Under the pieces are notes generated by a model. The model saw nothing but the letters and a program-made list of their open reading frames with translations, ran no database searches and was not told the DNA's origin. 64,000 nt of DNA. Source: Pseudomonas sp. SST3 (GTDB lineage: Bacteria; Pseudomonadota; Gammaproteobacteria; Pseudomonadales; Pseudomonadaceae). Positions 1 through 8,551 of this stretch are shown piece after piece; positions within the stretch are counted from its first letter, which is position 1; every line of letters begins with the position of its first letter. The DNA lies in the NCBI RefSeq assembly GCF_003325755.1, contig NZ_QORI02000004.1, forward strand, positions 216,188 to 280,187. Direction: 5' to 3'. A program made the position numbers and the translations under genes.

Positions 1-1
1 G

Positions 2-2185
2 CATCGCGTACGCGCCAAGCGCGTGGTACTGGCCACCGGCGCCCACGAGCGCCCACTGGTTTATTCGAACAACGACGTGCCGGGCAACATGCTTGCCGAT
101 GCGGTATCCACTTATGTGCGCCGTTACGGCGTGGTGCCGGGCCGCCAGCTGGTGTTGTCGACCAACAATGATTACGCCTACCGGGTGGTGCTCGACTGGC
201 TCGACGCCGGCCATCAGGTGGTCGCCGTCGCCGATGCGCGCAGCAATCCACGCGGTGCCTGGGTCGAGGAAGCGCGCCGGCGTGGCGTACGCGTTCTTTC
301 AGGCAGTGCGGTGGTCGAAGCGCGCGGCAGCAAGCGGGTTACCGGTGCACGCATCTGCGCCATCGATCTTGCCAGCCATAAAGTCACCAGCTCCGGCGAA
401 GTGATCGACTGCGACCTGATCGTCAGCTCCGGCGGCTACAGCCCGGTGGTCCACCTGGCCTCGCACCTCGGTGGCCGTCCAACTTGGCGTGAAGACATTC
501 TCGCCTTCGTCCCCGGCGAAGGCTTCCAGAAGCGCCTCTGCGCCGGCGCGGTGAATGGCGTGTTCGCCCTCGGCGACGCCCTCGCCGACGGCTTCGAGGC
601 CGGCGCCATGGCCGCCGCCGAGACTGGCTTCAAGGCGGTCACCGGCACCCTGCCGAAGGTTGAGCAACGCCTCGAAGAACCCACCGTCGCGCTGTTCGAG
701 GTGCCCCACGACAAACCCACGGCGCGTGCACCCAAGCAGTTCGTCGACCTGCAAAACGACGTCACTGCCGCCGGCATCAAGCTGGCCACGCATGAAGGCT
801 TCGAGTCGGTCGAGCACGTCAAGCGCTATACCGCGCTGGGCTTCGGCACCGATCAGGGCAAGCTGGGCAATATCAACGGTCTGGCCATCGCCGCCCATTC
901 GATGGGCATCAGCATCGCGCAGATGGGCACCACAATGTTCCGCCCGAACTACACCCCGGTGACCTTCGGCGCCCTCGCCGGCCGTCACTGCGGTGAGCTG
1001 TTCGAGGCCAAGCGCTACACCGCCATGCACGCCTGGCACCTGCAGAACGGCGCCGAGTTCGAGGACGTCGGCCAGTGGAAGCGTCCCTGGTACTTCCCCA
1101 AGAAGGGCGAAGACCTGCACGCCGCCGTGGCTCGCGAGTGCCTGGCCGTGCGCAACGCGGTGGGCATCCTCGACGCCTCGACCCTGGGCAAGATCGATAT
1201 CCAGGGTCCGGATGCGCGCGAATTCCTCAATCGCGTCTACACCAACGCCTGGACCAAGCTGGACGTGGGCAAGGCGCGCTACGGGCTGATGTGCAAGGAA
1301 GACGGTATGGTCTTCGACGACGGGGTAACAGCCTGTCTGGCCGACAACCACTTCCTGATGACCACCACCACCGGCGGCGCCGCACGGGTGATGGAATGGC
1401 TGGAGATCTACCATCAGACCGAGTGGCCGGAGCTGAAGGTGTACTTCACCTCGGTTACCGACCACTGGGCGACCATGACCCTGTCCGGCCCCAACAGCCG
1501 CAAGCTACTGGCCGAGCTCACCGACATCGATCTGGACAAGGAGGCCTTCCCGTTCATGAGCTGGAAGGAAGGTCAGGTCGGTGGCGTGCCGGCGCGGGTG
1601 TTCCGCATCTCGTTCACCGGTGAGCTGAGCTACGAAGTCAACGTCCAGGCTGACTACGCCTTGGGCGTCTGGGAAAAGATCATCGAAGCCGGCAAGAAGC
1701 ACGGCCTGACGCCTTACGGCACCGAGACCATGCACGTACTGCGCGCAGAGAAGGGCTTCATCATCGTTGGCCAGGACACAGACGGCTCGGTCACCCCGGA
1801 CGACCTGAACATGGGCTGGTGCGTCGGGCGCACCAAACCCTTCTCCTGGATCGGCTGGCGCGGCATGAACCGCGAGGACTGTCTGCGCGAGAACCGCAAG
1901 CAACTGGTCGGCCTCAAGCCGGTCGATTCGACCAAGGTTCTGCCGGAAGGCGCACAGTTGGTGTTCGACCCGAAACAGCCGGTTCCGATGAGCATGGTCG
2001 GTCACGTCACCTCCAGCTACATGAGTGCGGCGATGGGTTACAGCTTCGCCATGGCCGTGGTCAAGGGTGGCCTCAAGCGTATCGGCGAACGGGTATTCGC
2101 GCCTCTGGTGGATGGCAGTGTGATAGAGGCTGAGATTGTCAGCTCGGTGTTCTACGACCCGAAGGGCGAGCGGCAGAACGTTTAA
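2..2185 (+). CDS. soxA: Sarcosine oxidase alpha subunit (5' partial)
   Basis: This is the C-terminal ~727 residues of the large subunit of heterotetrameric sarcosine oxidase, which oxidatively demethylates sarcosine to glycine and passes the methyl group to tetrahydrofolate or releases formaldehyde. The frame is open from base 2, so the gene begins upstream; full-length family members are about 1,000 residues. The visible N-terminal part is the end of the FAD/NAD-binding region (VLATGAHERP, then GDALADGFEAG). The C-terminal half is an aminomethyltransferase (GcvT-like) domain with SGPNSRKLL and FRISFTGELSYEVNV. soxG follows after about 100 bp and soxB and soxD presumably lie to the left. The identity is very secure; only the missing start limits it. 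Confidence 0.97.
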   Translation, partial: HRVRAKRVVLATGAHERPLVYSNNDVPGNMLADAVSTYVRRYGVVPGRQLVLSTNNDYAYRVVLDWLDAGHQVVAVADARSNPRGAWVEEARRRGVRVLSGSAVVEARGSKRVTGARICAIDLASHKVTSSGEVIDCDLIVSSGGYSPVVHLASHLGGRPTWREDILAFVPGEGFQKRLCAGAVNGVFALGDALADGFEAGAMAAAETGFKAVTGTLPKVEQRLEEPTVALFEVPHDKPTARAPKQFVDLQNDVTAAGIKLATHEGFESVEHVKRYTALGFGTDQGKLGNINGLAIAAHSMGISIAQMGTTMFRPNYTPVTFGALAGRHCGELFEAKRYTAMHAWHLQNGAEFEDVGQWKRPWYFPKKGEDLHAAVARECLAVRNAVGILDASTLGKIDIQGPDAREFLNRVYTNAWTKLDVGKARYGLMCKEDGMVFDDGVTACLADNHFLMTTTTGGAARVMEWLEIYHQTEWPELKVYFTSVTDHWATMTLSGPNSRKLLAELTDIDLDKEAFPFMSWKEGQVGGVPARVFRISFTGELSYEVNVQADYALGVWEKIIEAGKKHGLTPYGTETMHVLRAEKGFIIVGQDTDGSVTPDDLNMGWCVGRTKPFSWIGWRGMNREDCLRENRKQLVGLKPVDSTKVLPEGAQLVFDPKQPVPMSMVGHVTSSYMSAAMGYSFAMAVVKGGLKRIGERVFAPLVDGSVIEAEIVSSVFYDPKGERQNV

Positions 2186-2197
2186 GGCATGACCCTT

Positions 2198-2256
2198 TAG
2201 GAGCAGCTTGCTGGCGAATGGTCTCGACCCGTGACCGCCAGCAAGCTGGCTCCTAC
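2198..2256. repeat. REP-type imperfect palindrome between soxA and soxG
   Basis: Two arms, AGGAGCAGCTTGCTGGC and GCCAGCAAGCTGGCTCCT, face each other across a short spacer. This matches the general form of Pseudomonas REP elements (GGAGC...GCTCC ends) and lies in an intergenic space inside an operon. Similar units occur at 3904-3961, 10631-10718 and 12794-12856. Confidence 0.8.
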
Positions 2257-2288
2257 GGTGTCCGACGAAACAGAATGAGAGAGCGCCC

Positions 2289-2918
2289 ATGACCGCAGTG
2301 AACGTTTACAAACAACGCCCGGACAATCTCGAGGGGCAATCGCCGCTGCACCACGCCGGTCTCGCCGAGCTGGTCGGCAAAGGTCGCAGCGGCGCCGGCA
2401 TACGCCTGCGTGAAAAGAAGCTGCGCGGTCACCTGACCCTGCGCGGCGACGCCGATGATCCGGCCTTCGCCAAGGGTGTACACGAGGCCCTCGGGCTGCA
2501 ATTACCCGTCGCGCTGACGCTGGTGGCTGAGGGCGAAACCTCCCTGCAGTGGATGGGCCCGGATGAATGGTTGCTGATCGTCCCGCAGGGCGAGGAATTC
2601 ACCACCGAACGGCGACTGCGTGACGCCTTGGCGGGGCAGCATATCCAGGTGGTCAACGTCAGCGGCGGGCAGACCCTGCTCGAACTCAGTGGGGAAAAGG
2701 TCCGCGAGCTGCTGATGAAGTCGACCTCCTACGACGTGCATCCGAGCAACTTCCCGGTGGGTAAAGCGGTGGGCACCCACTTCGCTAAGAGCCAGCTGGT
2801 GATCCGCCACACCGCCGAAGACGTCTGGGAACTGGTGGTGCGGCGCAGTTTTGCCGACTACATCTGGCTATGGCTGCAGGACGCCAGTGCCGAGTACGGG
2901 CTGGCAATCGAGGCGTGA
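2289..2918 (+). CDS. soxG: Sarcosine oxidase gamma subunit
   Basis: The 209-residue protein is the small gamma subunit of heterotetrameric sarcosine oxidase, which completes the SoxBDAG complex in the cytoplasm. Its sequence follows the family pattern: an N-terminal SPLHHAGLAEL segment, the GPDEWLLIVPQG segment near residues 90-100, the DVHPSNFPVGKAVGTHFAK segment and a C-terminal RRSFADYIWLWLQDA. The ATG is preceded by GAGAGAG. It follows soxA in the usual order and precedes purU. The subunit carries no catalytic cofactor motif of its own, as is normal for the family. Confidence 0.95.
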   Translation: MTAVNVYKQRPDNLEGQSPLHHAGLAELVGKGRSGAGIRLREKKLRGHLTLRGDADDPAFAKGVHEALGLQLPVALTLVAEGETSLQWMGPDEWLLIVPQGEEFTTERRLRDALAGQHIQVVNVSGGQTLLELSGEKVRELLMKSTSYDVHPSNFPVGKAVGTHFAKSQLVIRHTAEDVWELVVRRSFADYIWLWLQDASAEYGLAIEA

Positions 2919-2920
2919 GC

Positions 2921-3003
2921 GTAGGGTGGACGACGCCTTGTTCGTCCACCGTCGTACAGCAAAGGTGGATGGGTGAAGCATCAGCCACGCACCCCACCCT
3001 ACG
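2921..3003. repeat. Intergenic palindrome, GTAGGGTGGA family
   Basis: The element starts GTAGGGTGGACGACGC and ends in CCCACCCTAC, giving an imperfect inverted repeat that fills the soxG-purU gap. Relatives with the same ends occur at 14120-14191, 29110-29196, 29254-29355 and 46525-46597. It looks like a dispersed non-coding MITE or REP-like family. Confidence 0.7.
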
Positions 3004-3024
3004 TGCCCAGACTGGGAGATAAAC

Positions 3025-3882
3025 ATGAGCCGAACCCCCGATACCTGGATCCTCACAGCACACAGCCCGAGCCTGCTTGGCACGGTCGACGTGGTGACAC
3101 GCTATCTGTTCGAGCAGAACTGCTACGTCACCGAGCACCACAGCTTCGATGATCGCCTGGTGAGCCGTTTCTTTATCCGGGTCGAATTTCGCGCACCCGC
3201 CGGCTTCGACGAGGGAAGTTTCCGGGCCGGGTTGATCGACCGTGCCGCGCCGTTCGACATGCATACCGAGCTGACACCACCGGGCTACCGGCCCAAGGTA
3301 GTGATCATGGTCTCCAAGTCCGATCACTGTCTGAACGACCTGCTCTATCGTCAGCGCATCGGCCAGTTGCCGATGGATATCGCCGCCGTGGTCTCCAATC
3401 ACCCGGACCTCGAGCCCTTGGCGCGCTGGCATGCCATCCCCTACTACCATTTTCCGCTCGATCCTCAGGACAAGCCGGCGCAAGAGCGCAAGGTGCTACA
3501 GGTGATTGAGGACAGCGGCGCGGAACTGGTGATCCTGGCGCGCTACATGCAGGTTCTCTCACCCGAGTTGTGCCGCACCCTGGACGGCCGAGCCATCAAC
3601 ATTCACCACTCCCTGCTGCCCGGGTTCAAGGGCGCGAAACCCTACCACCAGGCGTACCAGAAGGGCGTCAAGCTGGTCGGCGCCACCGCTCACTTCATCA
3701 ACAACGACCTCGACGAGGGCCCGATCATTGCCCAGGGCGTCGAGCCGGTGGACCACACCCACTACCCCGAGGACCTGATCGCCAAGGGCCGTGACATCGA
3801 ATGCCTGACTCTGGCCAAGGCGGTCGGCTATTTCCTCGAACGACGCGTGTTCCTTCACGCCAACCGAACGGTGGTGTTGTAG
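3025..3882 (+). CDS. purU: Formyltetrahydrofolate deformylase
   Basis: The 285-residue protein hydrolyses 10-formyltetrahydrofolate to formate and tetrahydrofolate, recycling the folate that collects one-carbon units from sarcosine demethylation. An ACT domain occupies about residues 8-85 (starting WILTAHSPSLLG). A formyltransferase domain follows from about residue 90, with the catalytic-site segments INIHHSLLPGFKGAKPY (Asn192, His194) and LDEGPIIAQ carrying the Asp. The length matches family members (about 280). The start is chosen by GGGAGATAAACATG. This is the betaine-regulon paralogue, placed after soxG and before fdhA, the arrangement known from Pseudomonas. Confidence 0.96.
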   Translation: MSRTPDTWILTAHSPSLLGTVDVVTRYLFEQNCYVTEHHSFDDRLVSRFFIRVEFRAPAGFDEGSFRAGLIDRAAPFDMHTELTPPGYRPKVVIMVSKSDHCLNDLLYRQRIGQLPMDIAAVVSNHPDLEPLARWHAIPYYHFPLDPQDKPAQERKVLQVIEDSGAELVILARYMQVLSPELCRTLDGRAINIHHSLLPGFKGAKPYHQAYQKGVKLVGATAHFINNDLDEGPIIAQGVEPVDHTHYPEDLIAKGRDIECLTLAKAVGYFLERRVFLHANRTVVL

Positions 3883-3903
3883 CCCCGATAGCACTTCGCA
3901 TTT

Positions 3904-3961
3904 GTAGGAACCAGCCTGCTGGCAATCAAACCACCAGCGGATCGCCAGCAAGCTGGCTCCA
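3904..3961. repeat. REP-type palindrome upstream of fdhA
   Basis: TGTAGGAACCAGCCTGCTGGC is followed by GCCAGCAAGCTGGCTCC in inverted orientation. It belongs to the same family as the unit at 2198-2256. Confidence 0.75.
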
Positions 3962-4043
3962 GAAACACGGCATACGCCCTAACCATAAAAGCGGCTTGGC
4001 ACTGCGTTCGGCAAGCCAGCCAGGCCGCAACTGACAGCTCCAC

Positions 4044-4075
4044 TACAAGCCCGCGCGGCCTCCGCCGCGCCTTGT
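4044..4075. other. Imperfect hairpin in the fdhA leader
   Basis: ACAAGCCCGCGCGG and CCGCCGCGCCTTGT can pair around a three- to four-base loop, about 28 bases before the fdhA start. There is no T-run, so it is not a clear terminator. It may be a leader or mRNA-stability hairpin. Confidence 0.4.
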
Positions 4076-4102
4076 ATTCACAAAAACAAAGGAGAAAGGC
4101 AG

Positions 4103-5302
4103 ATGGCTGATAATCGTGGCGTCGTTTACCTCGGCGCAGGCAAGGTCGAAGTGCAGAGCATCGACTATCCGAAAATGCAGGACCCACGCGGACGCAAGAT
4201 CGAACACGGTGTAATCCTGCGCGTCGTTTCCACCAACATCTGCGGCTCCGACCAGCACATGGTCCGCGGACGCACCACTGCACAGACCGGCCTGGTGCTC
4301 GGCCACGAGATCACGGGTGAAGTGATCGAGAAAGGCAGCGACGTCGAAAACCTGCAGCTTGGGGATCTCGTCTCGGTGCCCTTCAACGTCGCCTGTGGCC
4401 GCTGCCGCTCTTGCAAGGAACAGCACACCGGCGTCTGTCTGACGGTCAACCCGGCGCGCGCCGGTGGCGCCTATGGCTATGTCGACATGGGTGACTGGAC
4501 TGGTGGCCAGGCCGAGTACGTGCTGGTGCCCTACGCCGACTTCAACCTGCTCAAGTTGCCCAATCGCGACAAGGCGATGGAGAAGATCCGCGACCTGACC
4601 TGCCTGTCCGACATCCTGCCCACCGGCTATCACGGCGCGGTCACCGCAGGCGTGGGCCCAGGTAGCTCGGTGTACATTGCCGGTGCCGGTCCGGTCGGTC
4701 TCGCCGCGGCGGCTTCCGCGCGGCTGCTAGGTGCGGCGGTGGTCATCGTCGGCGACGTCAACCCGGTACGCCTGGCCCACGCCAAAGCCCAGGGCTTCGA
4801 GATCGCCGATCTGTCCCAGGACACGCCCCTGCACGAACAGATCGCTGCCCTGCTGGGCGAGCCGGAAGTGGACTGCGCCGTTGACTGCGTGGGCTTTGAA
4901 GCACGCGGGCACGGCCACGACGGCGTCAAGGCCGAAGCCCCGGCTACCGTGCTCAACTCGCTGATGGGCGTGGTGCGCGTGGCAGGCAAGATCGGTATTC
5001 CCGGCCTGTACGTGACCGAAGATCCAGGCGCCGTCGATGCCGCCGCGAAAATGGGCAGCCTGAGCATTCGATTTGGTCTGGGCTGGGCCAAGTCTCACAG
5101 CTTCCACACCGGCCAGACCCCAGTCATGAAATACAACCGCGCCCTGATGCAGGCCATCATGTGGGACCGCATCAACATCGCCGAGGTGGTCGGCGTACAG
5201 GTGATCAGCCTGGACGATGCGCCCAAGGGTTACGGCGAGTTCGATGCCGGCGTGCCGAAGAAATTCGTCATCGACCCGCACCGGATGTTCAGCGCCGCCT
5301 GA
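4103..5302 (+). CDS. fdhA: Glutathione-independent formaldehyde dehydrogenase
   Basis: The 399-residue zinc-dependent medium-chain dehydrogenase oxidises formaldehyde to formate with NAD and without added glutathione; formaldehyde is released by the dimethylglycine and sarcosine demethylases encoded nearby. Catalytic zinc ligands Cys47 (NICGSDQHM) and His68 (VLGHE) are visible, and the structural zinc set is Cys98, Cys101, Cys104 and Cys112. A Rossmann motif (IAGAGPVGLAAA) lies near residue 192. Length and spacing match the Pseudomonas putida enzyme. AAAGGAG precedes the ATG. It is last in the soxBDAG-purU-fdhA series and is followed by a terminator. Confidence 0.97.
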   Translation: MADNRGVVYLGAGKVEVQSIDYPKMQDPRGRKIEHGVILRVVSTNICGSDQHMVRGRTTAQTGLVLGHEITGEVIEKGSDVENLQLGDLVSVPFNVACGRCRSCKEQHTGVCLTVNPARAGGAYGYVDMGDWTGGQAEYVLVPYADFNLLKLPNRDKAMEKIRDLTCLSDILPTGYHGAVTAGVGPGSSVYIAGAGPVGLAAAASARLLGAAVVIVGDVNPVRLAHAKAQGFEIADLSQDTPLHEQIAALLGEPEVDCAVDCVGFEARGHGHDGVKAEAPATVLNSLMGVVRVAGKIGIPGLYVTEDPGAVDAAAKMGSLSIRFGLGWAKSHSFHTGQTPVMKYNRALMQAIMWDRINIAEVVGVQVISLDDAPKGYGEFDAGVPKKFVIDPHRMFSAA

Positions 5303-5656
5303 ACGGGAATGTGAGCTACATCATTGCGTGTGGCGCTGGCAAATTCACCTAGCCTCCGGATTGCCAATGTTGGAGCTTTCCGACTCCCCTTCGAGTTGAA
5401 GACGAACCCGCCGCTCTGGCGGGTTTCGTTTTTTCAAAAGCTGCTTTGTGCGCTCCGCCTTGTGACCCGTCCATGGTTCATCGACAGGCCTAAGTCAGCA
5501 TTCGCCGCGGGTCGCGCCTCCCACGACAAGTGGCCCGGCTTAGGCTTGGCAGGGCGTTTCTGATTTATAGGAGGCCCACCCTTGGGGAAGCTTTGGCTTT
5601 GGCTTTTTTTGTCAGCGGTCCGAGAGAAGCCCTCCGGCTCCAGGCTAATGCCAGGC
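5303..5656. other. Intergenic region between fdhA and the thioesterase
   Basis: Apart from the fdhA terminator nothing with gene-like features is seen. Open frames on the plus strand here lack ribosome binding sites and have no recognisable sequence. Confidence 0.5.
5405..5435 (+). terminator. Rho-independent terminator after fdhA
   Basis: AACCCGCC pairs with GGCGGGTT around GCTCT and is followed by TCGTTTTTT. It lies about 100 bases after the fdhA stop, ending the sarcosine/formaldehyde operon. Confidence 0.88.
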
Positions 5657-6121
5657 TCAACCCGGCAGCCCTATGGCCCGTCCGACATGGATGGGCCTGG
5701 GCAGACCATTCTGAGCCTCCTGTAACGCCTGCACCTGGGCCAGCACCGCGTCATCGAAGGGTGCCGAGCGTCCAGCGTGGCGATCGATGTTCATCAACAT
5801 CTGCTCATTGGCCGCCAGCAGCTGTTCATCGCCGGGCCGATAAAGGCCGTGGTAGACATGCAGGCGTTTGCGATCGTGGGCCACCAACTGGGTGCGCACC
5901 TCGACCTCGGCACCGAGCTTGACCTCGGCCAGATAGTTCAGGTGGCACTCGAGGGTGTACAGCGTATGACCGCTGCGCTCACGCCCGGCCTGATCGAGGC
6001 CGATATGCTCCATCAGTGCATCGGTGGCGTAGCTGAAGATCAGCAGGTAGAAGGCGTCACGTAGATGATCGTTGTAATCGACCCACTCGGGCAGGATGGG
6101 GGTGCGATAGGTGTTGAGCAT
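5657..6121 (-). CDS. cdhB: Betainyl-CoA thioesterase (CdhB-like)
   Basis: The 154-residue protein has the hot-dog thioesterase fold pattern (PEWVDYNDHLRDAF at the start, LECHLNYLAEVKLGAEVEVRTQ in the middle). In Pseudomonas carnitine catabolism the homologous enzyme hydrolyses betainyl-CoA to glycine betaine and CoA. The start at 6121 begins MLNTYRTPILPEW and has AAAGGA upstream; the frame stays open for 31 more codons but that part does not resemble the family. The upstream neighbour on the same strand is only a fragment of cdhA, so this gene may be an isolated survivor of a lost carnitine operon. Assignment to CdhB rather than a generic thioesterase rests on that context. Confidence 0.82.
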   Translation of the reverse strand: MLNTYRTPILPEWVDYNDHLRDAFYLLIFSYATDALMEHIGLDQAGRERSGHTLYTLECHLNYLAEVKLGAEVEVRTQLVAHDRKRLHVYHGLYRPGDEQLLAANEQMLMNIDRHAGRSAPFDDAVLAQVQALQEAQNGLPRPIHVGRAIGLPG

Positions 6122-6210
6122 GCTGATGTGTGTCCTTTGGCAGAGCCAGGCTGGTCGAGACCATCGCCAGTTATCGAGTTGGCGAGTGCCCGACCGTTGA
6201 GCTGGCACGT

Positions 6211-6516
6211 TCATTCATAGAAAGCGAAACCATGTTGCGCCTTGGTCGTACTGATAGCACCGAGCACGGCCAGCAGCCAGTCGTCGCGGAAGCGCTCGAG
6301 CTCGAGCTCGGCAATGCTGCGTTGACCCTGCTGCTCGCCAGTGCCCTCGACCACGCTGTCGATCAGCGACTCGGTTAGCTCAGGGGCTTTCAGGTAGCTC
6401 CAAGGCAGCTCCAGGGCCGGACCGAACTGCGTCATGAAGTGGCGCATGCCCGCATCGCCACCGGCCAGAGTGTAAGTCAGGAGGCTACCCATGAACGACC
6501 AGCGCAAGCCGGCACC
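6211..6516 (-). pseudogene. cdhA: Truncated L-carnitine dehydrogenase, C-terminal fragment
   Basis: About 100 residues match the C-terminal end of L-carnitine dehydrogenase, a 3-hydroxyacyl-CoA-dehydrogenase-type enzyme that makes 3-dehydrocarnitine: [32 protein letters not shown] and an alpha-helical tail. The similarity stops abruptly just upstream of [10 protein letters not shown]. The upstream frame reads unrelated residues and reaches a stop at 6589-6591. The entire NAD-binding Rossmann domain of the ~320-residue enzyme is missing, so it cannot be functional. The fragment ends about 90 bases before the thioesterase gene on the same strand, the known cdhA-cdhB order. cdhC, caiX and cdhR are not seen in the window. 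Confidence 0.8.
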
Positions 6517-6696
6517 AGAATTGCCCGGCCATTGCTCGTTGAGCCCGCCGATCGGCGCTATAGCACCCGGAGAACCGGACCTGACGTTTTAAGCAATACC
6601 CCAGTCGTTTTTGCATCGGGACGACATCCCCCCCAGGGATAAGCTGCCGCAAAGCGTCGACAAAAGATTCGATGCGCCGCACTGGGGAGTGACCTG

Positions 6697-7674
6697 ATGA
6701 GCCCAACCGAACTGCACGCCGACAGCATCGTCATTGATGGTCTGATTATCGCCAAATGGAACCGCGAACTCTTCGAGGACATGCGCAAGGGCGGCCTGAC
6801 CGCCGCCAACTGCACCGTTTCGGTATGGGAAGGTTTCCAGGCCACAGTCAACAACATCGCCGCCAGCCAGAAGCTTATCCGCGAGTGCAGCGACCTGGTG
6901 ATGCAGGTGCGCACCACCGCCGATATCCGCAAGGCCAAGGAGCTGGGCAAGACCGGCATCCTGTTCGGCTTCCAGAACGCCCATGCATTCGAAGACCAGA
7001 TCGGCTACGTCGAGGTGTTCAAGCAGCTGGGCGTCGGCATCGTACAGATGTGCTACAACACCCAGAATCTGGTCGGCACCGGCTGCTACGAGCGCGACGG
7101 AGGCCTGTCCGGCTTTGGCCATGAAATCGTCGCCGAAATGAACCGCGTCGGCGTTATGTGCGACCTCTCCCACGTCGGCAGCAAGACCAGCGAAGAAGTC
7201 ATCCTGGCGTCGAACAAGCCGGTCTGCTATTCGCACTGCCTGCCTTCCGGCCTCAAGGAACACCCGCGCAACAAGTCCGACGAAGAATTGAAGTTCATTG
7301 CCGACCATGGTGGTTTCGTCGGCGTGACCATGTTTGCGCCATTCCTCGCCAAGGGCATCGACTCGACCATCGACGATTATGCCGAGGCCATCGAATACGT
7401 GATGAACATCGTCGGCGAGGATGCCATCGGCATCGGCACCGACTTCACCCAGGGTCACGGCCAGGATTTCTTCGAGTGGCTGACCCACGACAAGGGCTAC
7501 GCCCGCCGCCTGACCCGCTTCGGCAAGATCGTCAACCCGCTGGGTATCCGTACCGTCGGCGAGTTCCCCAACCTCACCGAAACCCTGCTCAAGCGCGGAA
7601 TGCCTGAGCGCACCGTGCGCAAGGTCATGGGCGAGAACTGGGTGAGGGTTCTTTCCGATGTCTGGGGCGAATGA
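6697..7674 (+). CDS. Membrane-dipeptidase (M19) family protein of the dgc operon
   Basis: The 325-residue protein is an M19 / renal-dipeptidase-type amidohydrolase fold member (CDLSHVGSKTSEEV, VCYSHCLPSGLKEHPRN, IGIGTDFTQGHGQDF). The usual N-terminal metal-binding His-x-Asp (DGHND-type) is replaced by DGLIIAKWNREL, so metal binding or substrate is probably unusual. The ATG follows GGGGAGTGACCTG. It heads a run with a conserved small protein and dgcA/dgcB, the same neighbourhood as in Pseudomonas aeruginosa, which implies a role in breakdown of a quaternary- or methylated-amine compound. The substrate cannot be inferred from sequence. Confidence 0.85.
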   Translation: MSPTELHADSIVIDGLIIAKWNRELFEDMRKGGLTAANCTVSVWEGFQATVNNIAASQKLIRECSDLVMQVRTTADIRKAKELGKTGILFGFQNAHAFEDQIGYVEVFKQLGVGIVQMCYNTQNLVGTGCYERDGGLSGFGHEIVAEMNRVGVMCDLSHVGSKTSEEVILASNKPVCYSHCLPSGLKEHPRNKSDEELKFIADHGGFVGVTMFAPFLAKGIDSTIDDYAEAIEYVMNIVGEDAIGIGTDFTQGHGQDFFEWLTHDKGYARRLTRFGKIVNPLGIRTVGEFPNLTETLLKRGMPERTVRKVMGENWVRVLSDVWGE

Positions 7675-7867
7675 TGAATACCTCCGGAGCCTACTGCGCA
7701 CACCGATAGCCGCGTCGCGTCCTCGCGACAAGCTCGCCGTACATGCGTACTGCTCTCGCCTGTCGCTGCGGGTCTCCTTGCTCTCGGCGTGCTCGCTACG
7801 GCTCCACAGGCATCCATCCGCGCTTTTCTAATACGCAAGACACCATCTAATTCCGGAGCTTGAACAC
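7675..7867. other. Intergenic spacer, dipeptidase to small protein
   Basis: The spacer is GC-rich and repetitive (CTCGC-type words) with no clear hairpin terminator. The ribosome binding site of the next gene (CCGGAG) lies at its end. Confidence 0.4.
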
Positions 7868-8398
7868 ATGTCCACACACGCCCCTGAAATGCCCATCCAG
7901 GTCGACGACGAAACCGGCGTCTGGACCACCGACGCGCTGCCGATGCTCTACGTGCCCCGGCATTTCTTCGTCAACAACCACATCGGCATCGAGGAAGTAC
8001 TCGGCGCCGAAGCCTATGCCGAGATTCTCTACAAGGCCGGCTACAAATCGGCCTGGCACTGGTGCGAGAAGGAAGCCGAATGCCATGGCCTGGTCGGCGT
8101 GGAAGTCTTCGAGCATTACATGAAGCGCTTGTCCCAGCGCGGCTGGGGCCTGTTCAAGATCCAGGCGATCGACCTGGACGCCGGCACCTGCGAAGTACGT
8201 CTGGACCACTCGGCCTTCGTTTACGTCTACGGCAAATGCGGGCGTCCGGTGGATTACATGTTCACCGGCTGGTTCGCCGGCGCCATGGACCAGATTCTCC
8301 AGGCGAAGGGCAGCAGCATCCGCACCGTCGCCGAGCAGGTCTATGGCGCGTCGCAGGAAGGCCACGACCACGGCTTGTTCCGCGTTAAACCACTCTAA
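7868..8398 (+). CDS. Conserved protein of the dgc operon, V4R-like
   Basis: The 176-residue protein has no signal peptide or membrane segment. The central part (about residues 40-160) has the small-ligand-binding V4R-like look: EILYKAGYKSAWHWCEKEAE, GWGLFKIQAID, VYVYGKCGRPVDYMFTGWFAGAMDQIL. Cysteines include those in HWCEKEAEC and KCG. CGGAG lies nine bases before the ATG. It sits between the dipeptidase homologue and dgcA, as in Pseudomonas aeruginosa, so it is probably co-regulated with dimethylglycine catabolism. The function is unknown; a sensor, chaperone or ligand-binding role would all fit. Confidence 0.8.
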   Translation: MSTHAPEMPIQVDDETGVWTTDALPMLYVPRHFFVNNHIGIEEVLGAEAYAEILYKAGYKSAWHWCEKEAECHGLVGVEVFEHYMKRLSQRGWGLFKIQAIDLDAGTCEVRLDHSAFVYVYGKCGRPVDYMFTGWFAGAMDQILQAKGSSIRTVAEQVYGASQEGHDHGLFRVKPL

Positions 8399-8418
8399 AA
8401 ACAACTTCAACCGTGATC

Positions 8419-8538
8419 GAAAACGTAGCGAGCGAAGCGTAGGCAAGGCGGAGGCAAAGCGAAAAGCGGAGTTTACTGTTGTAAATGAGCATTTTCGCTT
8501 CTGCCTCCAACGCCGCATAACCGAGCGCAGTAGTTTTC
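8419..8538. repeat. Long imperfect palindrome upstream of dgcA
   Basis: The outer arms GAAAACGTAGCGAGCG and CGAGCGCAGTAGTTTTC are inverted copies, and inner words (GGCGGAGGCAAAGCGAAAA versus TTTTCGCTTCTGCCTCC) also pair. The whole 120-base unit can fold into one long stem. A second element of the same design lies at 35507-35707. Confidence 0.7.
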
Positions 8539-8551
8539 AGAGGATGCCGCC

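Noticed and set aside
4103..4700. Reading fdhA as a glutathione-dependent (AdhC-type) formaldehyde dehydrogenase
   Set aside because: The 399-residue length and spacing of zinc ligands (Cys47, His68, Cys98/101/104/112) fit the glutathione-independent Pseudomonas enzyme.
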